From Halichoerus grypus (taxonomy: Eukaryota > Chordata > Mammalia > Carnivora > Phocidae): a DNA stretch of 64,000 nt. The position numbers and the translations under genes were made by a program. Numbering within the stretch: the stretch's first letter is position 1; the number at the start of each line of letters is the position of its first letter. The stretch spans positions 9,376,394 to 9,440,393 of the forward strand of contig NC_135726.1 of the NCBI RefSeq assembly GCF_964656455.1, in the 5' to 3' direction. Below the pieces are notes generated by a model. It had not been told where the DNA came from and did no database searches. It worked only from the letters and a program-made list of their open reading frames with translations. Of this stretch, positions 34,116 through 44,450 are shown in pieces.

Positions 34116-35464
34116 GACCCAGATATGCACAATGTTTATTATATAATCCCTGAAAAAAAATTATGCCAGACAATAGCAGTGGACTAATAAAACTCCCCAT
34201 GCTCTTTGGAAGGAATGCATGCTCACAAAATGCTTTACCAGTCCTCCCATGATTAACTTAGTACATATGGTTAAGGCTGGATGACCCTAAGCCACTTCCC
34301 TACTCTACCCTGCTCCTTTCTCATGACTATTTTCACTCCTGGAAAGACTAAGTTCCATAATGACCAAGAAGTAAAGGTAAATCTGAGGACAAGAGATGAC
34401 CACTCATCCCAAAGCCTCCTCCTCACTAGGGCAAACAAACACTGAACTCCCATCACCCTATAGAGAAAATAAGAAAAAGGGACATTTAATTGAATTACTT
34501 ACTACATGGGCTCTCTGCCTACATCTAGATTTTGAAGAATTAAGAAATTCCATGATTGGTTCCCAGGATCTTTCAAAACTTCCAATAATATTCAAATACT
34601 AAAGCCACCCAGGATAAATATAGGCATAAATATGAGCATGCTTCTAGGATATAACAATGTGAAACTTCAGCAGATTGTGGTTTCAATGAACGAGATGCTA
34701 GAAGCAAGAGTGAGTTTACATGGGCTTGTAATTTCCTCTGACAAGATACATGCACTCATTCCTTCGACCTAAGCAAAATTCCCAAGACTAAAACAGATTT
34801 GTAAGTCAGGGGGATGAGAAGACCATCTGGGATGAGATTAACACATAATATCATCAAGAGTATTTTTTTTTTTTTAAATAGCAGTCAAAATGACATAGAA
34901 TAGCATCCACAGACCTGTTCTCAGTTACCTGTAAAATGGGATTTAAAGTAATTGGCCTAATATTGGTGTACTTCTAGAGTTCTATGAAATAACATAAAAA
35001 TCATCATTTCATATGAGATTACCCCAGATTAAACAAACAACAAAAAAGTTGAAACCACTAAACACTGGTAGAACTGTAAGATTACGGGGCCCTTCAGACC
35101 AACTGTGTCACCCAAACAAAAACAAGGAATTTGAAATTGAATCTGTTTAAGTCTCCAAGGAAAAGGTATTCTACCTTTCCATTTCTGGCTCTTCCACGAT
35201 GGATCAAGGAGTATGGAGCATTTTAAGATTCCTCTTTGGTTGGCTTTTATGCCCCATTTTAGCAGATACATCATTCTTAAAGGGGCCAAAGTATCTAAAG
35301 ACCAGACCAATGTCCAAAAAAATACACAGGCCCATCAACATAAAGGAAATGATTTATAACCAACATGAAGTATTAATTTTAAAAAGCTATAAAGTATTAC
35401 AGCTAGTCACTTTGAAAATGGGCCAAAATAATGGCTGCATTTGCCATGGAATAAGCTGTAAAAA
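34116..35464. other. Unassigned noncoding stretch
   Basis: AT-rich, with a T tract at 34863-34876. No recognised element or gene. Confidence 0.45.
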
Positions 35465-35625
35465 GAATATCAGCTTTGGGGCCAGACAGACTTGGGTTTG
35501 AGTCTCAGGACCAATATTTATGGTAACACTATTCTGGGTAAGGCTTGAAGCTCACGGCAGTTTCCATTTCTTCATCTGCAAAAGGGAAGCCCACCACAGG
35601 GGGCTAAAAGGGCATGGGAAGGCAC
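35465..35625 (+). mobile_element. MIR SINE fossil
   Basis: TATCAGCTTTGGGGCCAGAC, AGACTTGGGTTTGAGTCTCA (the tRNA-like B-box region) and CATTTCTTCATCTGCAAAAG follow the MIR order on the plus strand. Confidence 0.78.
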
Positions 35626-35682
35626 CTAAGAGGTACACAGGAAGAACTCAGATGTTTTGAGTATCCGTCACAGTGAGGGCAC

Positions 35683-35935
35683 AGAGTGTTAAGAACATGG
35701 GCTTCACAGTCTGGCAGTGCAGGTTCTAAAGAATTACCTCTATTTACCAGCTCTGTGCCCTTGGGTGAGTTAACCAGTCTCTCAGTGTCTCCTTTTCTAA
35801 CAGTAATAAAGGCACTCTTGTACTCACCTGTATGAAGGTAATGGTAGTACGGACCTCCCAGGACAGCTGTGAGAGCGAAGGGCACTCGTGTGTGTAAAAT
35901 GCATATAATTAACAGCATTTCAGTGTTTGCTGTTA
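35683..35935 (+). mobile_element. MIR SINE fossil, nearly full length
   Basis: AGAGTGTTAAGAACATGGGC opens it, followed by CAGCTCTGTGCCCTTGGGTG, CAGTCTCTCAGTGTCTCC, GGACCTCCCAGGACAGCTGT and GTAAAATGCATATAATTAAC. It lies directly after another MIR in the same orientation. Confidence 0.82.
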
Positions 35936-35989
35936 TTAATGCTATATCTACTATGTCTTAGATACCATACTAATACCTTTCTCTGTATC

Positions 35990-36165
35990 AGGGGTCAGCA
36001 AATTTTTCCTGTAAAGGGCCAGTAAATACTTGAGTAAAGATTTTAGTCTTTGGGAACATATATGGTCTCTGTCACATAGTCTTTATTTTTTATTTTTTAT
36101 GGGTCACAAAAAACACAAAAATATGGGCTGGATTTATTAGCAAGCAGGCCATAGTTAGGTCATGC
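35990..36165 (+). mobile_element. hAT-Charlie fossil (MER1-like), copy 3, internally shortened
   Basis: It starts CAGGGGTCAGCAAATTTTTC then CTGTAAAGGGCCAG, the typical terminal repeat and head. AACATATATGGTCTCTGTCA follows, and then it jumps to a CAAAAATATGGGCTGGATTT tail. The central part is much reduced compared with copies 1, 2 and 4. Confidence 0.78.
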
Positions 36166-36653
36166 CTACCTCTTTATAATCTCTGTTATTGATTCCGTAA
36201 TTTTCAAACTGTGAAGGGTCTAAGATTTTGCCCTACAGGTAAGCTAAGGAGCTAGCTGGCAAGTTCTGTGAGAGCTAGTAGAAGACGTGAGACTCCAGGG
36301 TCAGATACAAAGTACTTGTTGCTTACAACATTGCAAACAATGCAAAGTTCATTTGTGCATCAGCTCCAGCCATCTCTGCCCCCAGTCCCACAGGGTGATG
36401 CGTAACAGCCCAGGTGGATGCTGTGCCCTTAGTGGGTTTGAGTCACAGCTAAGAAACAGTGAGCCTAAGAATCCAAATATTTTATCAAGCAAATCAACCT
36501 AAACTTTGTCCTGGAGGAAGACATTATCTTTATCATACTGGACAGTAAACAACCCTCCCCCATGCTCCCACAGGAAAGAAACACTATCTCTATCTTTCCA
36601 TGTTCTTTGCTCTACAGAATTGCTTGAAATTCCTTGCATATTCCAAGATGTGC
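36166..36653. other. Unassigned noncoding stretch
   Basis: No recognised repeat or coding signal. Confidence 0.5.
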
Positions 36654-36666
36654 AAAACCAGGACAG

Positions 36667-36876
36667 GGGTGCCTGGGTAGCTCAGTCAGTTGAGCACGTG
36701 ACTCTTGATTTCGGCTCAGGCCATGATCTCGGGGTCATGAGATCAAGCCCCGCACTGGGTTCTGTGCTGGGCGCGGAGTCGGCCTGAGATGCTCTCTCCC
36801 TCTCTCCCTCTGCCCCTCCCCGTGCTTGTGCTCTCTAAATAAATAGGTAAATAAACAAATAAATAAATATAAGAAA
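36667..36876 (+). mobile_element. CAN SINE
   Basis: GGGGTGCCTGGGTAGCTCAG head, GGCCATGATCTCGGGGTCAT, GATCAAGCCCCGCACTGGG, a CT-rich tract and a long AAAT-rich tail. The flanks carry an imperfect 13-base duplication (AAAACCAGGACAG at 36654-36666 against AAAAACAGGAGAG at 36877-36889). The body variant GTGACTCTTGATTTCGGCTC differs from the GTCTGCCTTCGGCTC type of the copy at 40749, indicating a different, probably older, subfamily. Confidence 0.92.
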
Positions 36877-36889
36877 AAAAACAGGAGAG

Positions 36890-37954
36890 ACCAGGAGAAC
36901 ACTGTCTCTGAACAATGATAAACAGAAGAAAAAGCCAAAGTCAACACTACCTTACTCTAAAGATCTTTTCTATGAACTAATCAAGCAGATTCATATTTTT
37001 TAAAAAGTGCTCATAAAAAGTAAGTTGGCAATTTCAAGGCTCATGCCACACTAACAGATCTGTGACATCATACACATCATTTTTGCTGAAAAAGTGCCTT
37101 TAGTTAAAAACAGAAACCAATTTGTAAATGTGAATTAAATGCATACTCCACAAAAAAAATATCTGGTGAAAGGGAAAAAAAAAAAATTCTTACATGTAGA
37201 TATAAATGTTTCCTGACAGACGTAAATGAAAACTAATATGGTGACATTTTTCAAATTAGCCAATGGAAAACATTGTGTGTGTGTGTGTGTGTGCGCGCGC
37301 ACGCACGCGCACGCTTTAAACAGCCTAAGCATTTTTCACTTATGTTGGTCTAGGAAAGTATTTATGAAAAGGATAATAAATAATTAATTCTACTGGCTAG
37401 GAGCTGCAACTCCTTTCTGCCTCAACAATATACACTGAAATGCTTTTTAAATTATAGGAGCAAATTGATTCAAAAGGCTTCCATTAGTGAGCTGGCAAAC
37501 AGGTTTGAAGCTGGCTAATAAATTTTAGATAAAGATATAGCCTTTGATGAGGATGGCAACGCCAGAGTGCTGAGCTCCAAGTCACCAGTTTGTTAAATCG
37601 GTGGCTAAAGTCTAGATTCCTCCCTGTCTCATAACTCACTGTGTTAAGCCTCGGCAGAGTCAAACTGGAGCGCCTGCCGTGGGCACGGTGGCTGCTCACG
37701 GGTCTGGGAATCACGTATGATCCAGCTTTTCTTTAGTGTTCCTTTCCAAGTCTCTGTTCTATCAGGTTTTCCAGCACATTAATCAAGAATAAGGCCCACC
37801 TGTGACATAAAAATGTGCACCTATGATATGCCGTGCAGCACAGTCATGTCTGAGATAGCGATTAAGAAAACTCCTCAATCAAAATCAAGAAAATATGTAC
37901 AAAGCTCTTAATTCCATTCGGACACGTGTCCTTTTAGCTGGCTGCGACCTGCTG
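36890..37954. other. Unassigned AT-rich noncoding stretch
   Basis: It contains the dinucleotide tract at 37274-37314 and no recognised transposon or gene. Confidence 0.5.
37274..37314. repeat. Alternating purine-pyrimidine tract (GT)n(GC)n(AC)n
   Basis: About nine GT units pass into GCGCGCGC and then ACGCACGCGCACGC. The whole tract alternates purine and pyrimidine, the classic left-handed (Z-DNA) prone layout, and it is locally CpG-dense. Confidence 0.9.
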
Positions 37955-38300
37955 TTCTAGGTTATGGAATATTATGCAGCTATTAAAAAGAATAAGTTAA
38001 AGCTGTATTTACTAGCTGGAAGGTAGGCCCTGTATACTATCTAGGGATGGTGAAGTATATATCCACTTACTTTAGAGAAAGAGAATGAAATCTTCTGCAT
38101 GGGTATTACACATTTTAACATGAATAAAGATGTGCAAGAATACACCAGCTATTAACTACAGTTATCAGGAGAGGGGGTGGATCAGAGGGAGGAATAAAGT
38201 AAGGATTGTATTTGTGTCACCATTATTAAATATATGTACTTTAAAAAAAAGAGTAGAAGAGGGGAGTTTAAGTTCCCCTTTATACAGCTCTATAATTTTT
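37955..38300 (+). mobile_element. Old L1 3' end (L1M-type)
   Basis: It opens with TATGGAATATTATGCAGCTA then TTAAAAAGAATAAGTT, the well-known end of L1 ORF2. It then runs through a diverged 3' UTR to TATATGTACTTTAAAAAAAA. The ORF2 part is short and not open over any length. Confidence 0.72.
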
Positions 38301-38517
38301 AAAAAACTGTTCAAATAAGCATGCATTTCTTTTATAATTGAAAAAAATCTAATACCAAAGAAACAAAATCATAAAATAGGCAAGCTGCTTATTCTCTTAA
38401 TTTATTTCTACCTGGCCCCTTTGGGGAAGCTTCTCAAGGGCTGATCTATCTTTCTATCCATCCTCCCTTCACCCATGCAACCAATCAACCAGTCCTAGGA
38501 CATGGTGGGCTAGGAGT

Positions 38518-38620
38518 ATACAGTTTGGGAATCACCTAGACCTGGAAGGAAATTCTAGCTCCACTGGCTTGCTCACCATGTAGCTTTAGGCCATGCTCTT
38601 CATCCCTTCCAAGTGTAAAA
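38518..38620 (+). mobile_element. MIR SINE fragment
   Basis: ATCACCTAGACCTGGAAGGA, TTCTAGCTCCACTGGCTTGC and TTCATCCCTTCCAAGTGTAA follow the MIR order but are weakly matched. Confidence 0.45.
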
Positions 38621-39476
38621 CTATTACAAGAACGACAGTGAGAGCATGCAGCAGGATCTCAGTACGACTACTTCTGAGCAGAATAAGCCACGCTTGGCCA
38701 TCATGGTGAACCAGGTTGATAACAATGAAACACACGACAGGGAACTGATTACAAAGGAATTCAAATTTATACAGTCTCAAGTTTGTTCCACTTACCAATG
38801 GGGAAGAAAGCCTTTTTTTTTTTTTTTAAGGAATAACCACATTTTCCTTTGCTTCATTACATAAAGTCATTTGTGAAATGGAGCTTTTGTGTGGTATTCC
38901 AGCCTCAGCCCAACCATAGGAAAGGCAGAATTTACAGATGAAAATCCCAGAGCACTTTTCCTGACTGCACATGGATCTGAAGCAACCCAGGTGAGTAGGA
39001 TGAGGACCTCCCAGGATCAGTCTCTGAAAGAGAACATGGCCAGCGAGTTTGCTGCTCTTCTTCATGGGCTTGACTCACATGCCTGGGTTTCACTGCCAGG
39101 AACTGTGCATTCCTTGGGGGCTCAGTACTCACGGGGCCCTACAAAAGCTGCCCCCGGCAAGGCAGAGACAATGCATTCCCACCCGATTGCCTTCAGGAAG
39201 ACTCATCAAAGTTACTGACACTTAACACTCACTTTCAAATTTTAATGGGCTACAAAATAAAATATCCAGATTGTGCAAATGGAGAAAATGAAGTGAAAAG
39301 TTAGAGTTATCCATTTTTAATTAAGTTCTTAATTATATAACAACAAAACAAGCAATTAATTTCCACGTGGCTACATTAACCATTCCAAACTTAAGTGAGG
39401 CAGAACAACTAAAAAGTATGTTCTCTTCTGGCTTAGGTAAACATAAGATACAAAATTACATGTGTGTGCATGAGTG
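38621..39476. other. Unassigned noncoding stretch
   Basis: T tract at 38812-38827. No recognised repeat or coding signal. Confidence 0.5.
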
Positions 39477-39525
39477 AAGGAGAGAAAGAGAGAGTGAGAG
39501 GGAAGGGAGAGAGCGAGAGACAGAT
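39477..39525. repeat. GA-rich low-complexity tract
   Basis: GAAGGAGAGAAAGAGAGAGT followed by GAGAGGGAAGGGAGAGAGC. It sits just upstream of a MIR and could be an eroded SINE CT-tract complement, but no SINE body adjoins it. Confidence 0.85.
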
Positions 39526-39539
39526 GGATGAAGGGAAAT

Positions 39540-39770
39540 AATAACTTGAATTTATCCAGCACTTATTATGCACCAAGTGATGCTTAAAGCAATGTGTCTA
39601 GCTACATTTAATCTTCCTACAGTGAATCCTCACGCAACCCACGGCAGAGGGTACTCTGTTACTTCCACGTGACTGAGGAGGAATCTGGAAAAGACACAAA
39701 TCAAGGAACTCACCCAAGTTCCTGCAACTAGCCAGTGCAGAGCCAACAGCGGACTCCTGGTCTAGCTCCA
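39540..39770 (-). mobile_element. MIR SINE fossil, nearly full length
   Basis: AATAATAACTTGAATTTATC, CAGCACTTATTATGCACCAA, TAGCTACATTTAATCTTCCT and GTGCAGAGCCAACAGCGG follow the MIR complement in order. Confidence 0.8.
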
Positions 39771-39859
39771 ACAGCCTTCTGGAGACTGCCACGCTAGCCT
39801 GCCTTCACAGAAAAGCAAAAGGAAAGGGACCAGAGGCAGACGTGGGAAGCCACAGGAGA

Positions 39860-40190
39860 GGCCACCAAACCTTCTGCAAAGAGCCAGAGAGTAGATACGT
39901 TATGGGCTTTTATGGGCCACATGGTCTCTGCCCCAACCACTTAATTCTGCTATCATGGTGCAAAGAGAGCCACAGACAACATATAAACAAAGAAATGTGA
40001 CTGGGCTGTGTTCTAATAAAACTTTATTTACAAACACTGAAATGTGATTTTCATATAATTTTCAAATGTCATTTTTTTTTTTTTCCTCAAACATATAAAA
40101 AAATTAACACCATTAGCTCACTGGCTGTACAAAAACACATGGCAAGCCAGATTTGGCCCACGAGCCAGTTTGTGGGCCCCTTCCACTAAG
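39860..40190 (+). mobile_element. hAT-Charlie fossil (MER1-like), copy 4
   Basis: CACCAAACCTTCTGCAAAGA and GGGCCACATGGTCTCTGCCC start it. TCTAATAAAACTTTATTTAC lies at 40012-40031. ACATGGCAAGCCAGATTTGG and CAGTTTGTGGGCCCC close it. It is the least shortened of the four copies. Confidence 0.82.
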
Positions 40191-40209
40191 GGCAGTACAA
40201 GGCAGGGAG

Positions 40210-40365
40210 ATGTGCTTATTTAGACTTTAACATCAGACAGGCCTGGGGCTGAGTTCTGTAACCTTGGGCAAGTTCCTTAACAGCTCTATGCCTCGGTTTC
40301 CACATCTGTAAAATAGGGATGACAACATCTACCATATCATTTGGTTTTGAGATATAAAACTACAC
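40210..40365 (+). mobile_element. MIR SINE fossil
   Basis: CAGACAGGCCTGGGGCTGAG, TGTAACCTTGGGCAAGTTCC, TTAACAGCTCTATGCCTCGG and ACATCTGTAAAATAGGGATG are close to MIR on the plus strand. Confidence 0.88.
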
Positions 40366-40414
40366 ATAAAGCGGGCCTAGCATCGTACCAGATACAGGAC
40401 AGACAATTTGTTTG

Positions 40415-40525
40415 GGTATCCATTCACTCAACAAAGCACGTACTGAGTCCCTATTTTCTGCCAGGAACTATCTTAGGAGCTGGGGAGGCCGCTGTGAAAA
40501 AAAGCAGACAAGACTTCCTCTCCTC
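40415..40525 (-). mobile_element. LINE-2 3' end fossil
   Basis: TCCATTCACTCAACAAAGCA, ACTGAGTCCCTATTTTCTGC, CAGGAACTATCTTAGGAGCT and CTCGTGGAGCTGCCATTCTA follow the complement of the L2 end closely. Confidence 0.85.
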
Positions 40526-40748
40526 GTGGAGCTGCCATTCTAGTGCCAAGTTTTCCAAATACAGAAGAAACCCAACTCTACACCGTGAATGGGCCTGGCC
40601 CACTGAAGGATGAGTCAAGACTCTGGGTTGTTGTTCTGTGGTCAATCGATTCTTCCAAGTCACCCACCTGCAATGCAGCAAGGAGTCTCAGGTATGGGAG
40701 AACACAAAGATGGAAACTACATGGATGCCCAAGAACTCTCACTGTTTT

Positions 40749-40946
40749 GGGGCGCCTGGGTGGCTCAGTCATTAAGCGTCTGCCTTCGGCTCAGGTCATG
40801 ATCCCAGGGTCCTGGGATGGAGCCCCGCATCGGGCTCCCTGCTCTGCGGGAAGCCTGCTTCTCCCCCTCCCACTCTCCCTCCTTGTGTTCCCTCTCTCAC
40901 TGTGTCTCTCTCTGTCAAATAAATAAAATCTTAAAAAAAAAAAAAA
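40749..40946 (+). mobile_element. CAN SINE, near-consensus, with long perfect duplications
   Basis: It starts GGGGCGCCTGGGTGGCTCAG and is complete through the promoter region, CT tract, AAATAAATAAAATCTT and a poly-A tail. The flanks carry a perfect 18-base duplication AAGAACTCTCACTGTTTT (40731-40748 and 40947-40964), extendable by GG. The perfect flanks and intact tail make this one of the youngest insertions in the window. Confidence 0.97.
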
Positions 40947-40964
40947 AAGAACTCTCACTGTTTT

Positions 40965-42690
40965 GGAGAATATGTCAGCAATTATGCTCCCTTGGGATCC
41001 TGGATGTATGAATAAAAGAAGCAATTAATGATAAGAGGGAAAAAGGAATAGCCAGAGCTAACTCCATATGCTTCCAAGGCAGAGCACCACGAATGTGATC
41101 TGTGCCCCCGGCTGAGAGCATCACTGCATGTGTTCCAAAGCCCCAGTGAGTCTCACTCCTAAACAGACCCACAGGAGTTCCTCCTCCTATCCTACAAGGA
41201 TGAGGATAATTTGGGAGAAAATAGAGAAGGCTGTCACCTCCTAAGCATGGTGTAGGAAGGCATAATTTCTCCAAACATGTAAGAATAAAACTTCTTAACT
41301 CATCTCTCAACACCCTGATGCAGTGGCCTGAGGAGACTAGGTGAAAAGTTGCCTTCTGGGCTATAACTCACCTTATCCCAAGTGGGTCCCTGGGGCCCTC
41401 TGTGGTGACGAGTAAATTAATGCCAAATGTCACTTCAGAATGATCAAGACCCAAGAAGTGACCTCCGTTACAGCATTCACAGATACACTTAGGGCAGATG
41501 GCCAGAAACAAGACACCCAGAGAAAAATGGATATTTCACCGCTCCACAGCAAAAAGGTATCACAGCCAAACACGCACTTCTCTGCTGCATTAAGGGAAAA
41601 ATCGTGAGATGGCAAGCAGGCTGGATTTTTAAAGGATGAAATACAGCAAGGCTGTTTCCAGGCTGCCAGGCCAGGGAGCATGCTGGCAAATCCATCCCAG
41701 GGCAGAGGGTTCTAGAGCCTGGGAGCTGGCCTTACTGGAGGTGGGTAGGCAGGGGGAAGCTGACATCCTTTCTACTTACTCCAGATAAGTGGCAGATAAT
41801 CCCAGAGGGGGTCTGGCTCAGGCTTTCGCATCAGTAATTACAAAACTGAAAATGATGATCTACATTTGAGTGGAACAAAATGGGCCAGTGGTCCTTTCTC
41901 TTTTTCTGTTTCAATCCCCTACCACCAAGGCTCTGCACAGCCATAAAAACCTCACCTTAAGTAACAAATTGGCTGGAGCCAACAGGATTCATTAGGAGGC
42001 ATTTAATTACTGCAGGGCTGTAATGGACATCTGTCGTTTTTACCTTTTCTGTGTTCTGCGTCCATATCCCCCCCTTCTTCTGACAACAGCTCCTCCAATC
42101 ACCAGGGCAACCCTCTTCCTCCCCATGCACTTCTTGAGGCGCCTGACCCCACCTGCTGAATCAAGAGGTGAACACATGAATTAGAAGTGGCCACCATGAT
42201 GGGTTCAGAGATGGCACGTGACTCAGGTCGGGCCAATGTGAATGAAGGCCGGGGCGCTGACTGGATCCAAAGGGACAGGGAATCGCAATTGTATGAGGGG
42301 GCTGAAAGAACAGGGTGCAAGCCCCTAACTGCTGGCTTGCTACGGTGTAGAAAATGGCTGCCCCAGAAAGACCAACATGAAGAAAGCAGAGTCAAGAGAC
42401 AGAGAGAAATGAAAGGTTGCACAGTCAAGCCTCCGGGTCCAGCCGAGCTAAATATTATTTTTTGTGGTGGTTATCTGATGGTTTCTCAAAAGCCCTCAGA
42501 GAATGATGCAAATAGCTTCCCAGGGTACTACAAAAACGGCATCAACTCCCACATTTACGACCATCAGAGTGAGGCCATCTACAAACAACTTTTCTCTCAG
42601 CCTGTCACCTCCCTGCATCCCAGACCAGAGTGTAATTGACGGCCCAAGACTTAGTAGTCCCAGGAGCTATTCATCACAGACCGTCTAATG
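40965..42690. other. Noncoding stretch, with an unassigned old repeat suspected at 42130-42450
   Basis: The segment with GGGTTCAGAGATGGCACGTG, GGGCCAATGTGAATGAAGG and GAAGAAAGCAGAGTCAAGAG resembles an old mammalian LTR-type repeat, but I cannot name it. A 150-codon open frame (42187-42639) crosses it; it has no recognised domain and I attribute it to the repeat. Confidence 0.35.
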
Positions 42691-42779
42691 CAGGGGATGT
42701 CTTTGATTCCTCCTTATTCCCTGTCCCTTCCCCTTTGGCCTCCTCTTAACATTTTCATGGCATGAACCTTTTGTTAAGG

Positions 42780-42965
42780 GGGATTTATGCCTTATCTGCC
42801 AGATAGTAAGCATCTTCAGGACATGGCTGACATCCAGAGACAGCCAACTGAGTGACTGAATCTGCCTCTGTTATCGTCTGTGAATCCCCAGCATATAGGC
42901 TAGGGGTTGCCATATAGTTGGTCCTGAATAAAATTTACTGAATAAATAAATAAGCAAGGAGATCT
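42780..42965 (+). mobile_element. LINE-2 3' end fossil
   Basis: TGTGAATCCCCAGCATATAG, GTTGGTCCTGAATAAAATTT and ACTGAATAAATAAATAAG match the L2 terminus in sense orientation. Confidence 0.65.
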
Positions 42966-43019
42966 CCTCAAATACACTGAAGACACCTAGAGAGTAACAG
43001 TGGACTTCTATAGCCCTGA

Positions 43020-43095
43020 GTCCTCCAACAGGACCAGGCAGGATACTCTGTACCTAAAAGATGCTCACAATTTATTTGTTGAATGAAGACAAATG
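43020..43095 (+). mobile_element. LINE-2 terminal fragment
   Basis: CTGTACCTAAAAGATGCTCA then CAATTTATTTGTTGAATGAA matches the last part of L2. It follows another L2 terminus about 60 bases upstream. Confidence 0.5.
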
Positions 43096-44284
43096 CTCCA
43101 CCACCAATTACAAGCACTTCCAACTTCACTTATGAACAACTGGTACTGTTTATAATTTATGGGGGAGAAGGGAGGAGGAAGTATGTATATTCCCTATTTC
43201 TCAATTTCTTAAAGGCCTAGTCAGATATGATGAGGCCTTGGGCTCTACTGGGCCTTCCAATTTGCATTATTGATCTAAAATATAACTTACACAAGCAAAT
43301 TCTGAATGCAAATTACCTGCATTGGTGAAGAAAAACGTGAGGAGTTACAACTGTGGGTCTACCAGACCCTGCATTACATCACTGTAAAGCTGAGAATGTG
43401 ACTGCAAACAGTGTTCTAGAAATTGTGGTATTGCCACTGTGGCCTCAGACTGAGACCTGAGAACAGGGGCTTCCACAGAAGTGTCTCTCATTCCCCAGCA
43501 TGTAGTTTCAATCACAGATTTTTTCTAGTCAGGAGGCCCAACGACTGCAATCACGTATGTAAAAATACATACCCAGTGCAACTCAAATCAAAGGCAAAAC
43601 TAAGGGGACAGAATCATTGCAAAAGGAGAATAGAATTTGGGTGACTCTCCTGTCATTCTGTTTCTCTCATGTAGTTATGATGACATCTTGTAAACATAAA
43701 GCGCTCTCTCTCCCCCATCGGCCACCCATCACTGGGTGCTGAGTCTCCTGGGAGATTTTATTGACGGGGCAGTACAGAGAGGCAGCAATTTTACACGAGC
43801 TAAACTTGAAAAGGGATAGAGCTCCAGCCATCAAGAGCACAACAAACTCAGTGGAGCAAACCTGACAACGAGGACGGCCAACAAGTGCAGACCCGATCAT
43901 CGGAAAAGAGCTCCCCTGGGGTTTGCCAGGCGTGCCAGCCCCGGGATAAAGACGCTGTGACAGAGGAGGTAGCCAGGAACTTTCTAACTGAGCCGTCCTC
44001 GTGCCTAACCCTTAAAGGCTGGGCCCTCCACGGCCACTTTTGCTGCCTGGGGTCCAGGAGAAGGTCAACAGACCACGCTCAGGAAGACCAGAAAGGAACT
44101 ACTCAGGTAGAGTGATGGGCCAAAAGCAGGCCCGAAAGATTACAAAAGGGCAAAAAGTATGCCATCTGGACACACTGGCGATGAGGTGGTGCCGCTGAAG
44201 AGTGTACCGTGCCGCTGAATGAGAGACAAAGCGGAATACATTCTGCCTCCCAAGAAATGACTCAGAGTAAAAACCTCACTTCAA
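43096..44284. other. Unassigned noncoding stretch
   Basis: No recognised repeat, RNA gene or coding signal. Confidence 0.5.
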
Positions 44285-44450
44285 ATTCTAGGCAACTGTA
44301 AGTTCTCTAATCCTTAATTTCCTCTCCTGGAAAACTGAGACAAGTCTACCCATCTCATAGGAATGTGCTAGAATGAAGAAGTGAGAATCTGTGCAGAGCA
44401 ACTCTCACAGCATCAGCTCCCAACAGACAGAGAATAAGTGGTGGCTCTTA
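44285..44450 (+). mobile_element. MIR SINE fossil
   Basis: AGTTCTCTAATCCTTAATTT, CCTCTCCTGGAAAACTGAGA and CTGTGCAGAGCAACTCTCAC follow the MIR 3' half on the plus strand; moderately diverged. Confidence 0.6.

Noticed and set aside
39477..39525. GA-rich tract considered as a minus-strand CAN SINE
   Set aside because: There is no GGCGCCCC-type end or promoter complement downstream; a MIR follows directly.
40749..40850. tRNA-like A-box and B-box sequences
   Set aside because: They belong to CAN SINEs with tails and target-site duplications, so they are not tRNA genes.
42187..42639. 150-codon open frame with an ATG
   Set aside because: It crosses what looks like an old interspersed repeat and shows no domain or motif; composition shifts along its length.
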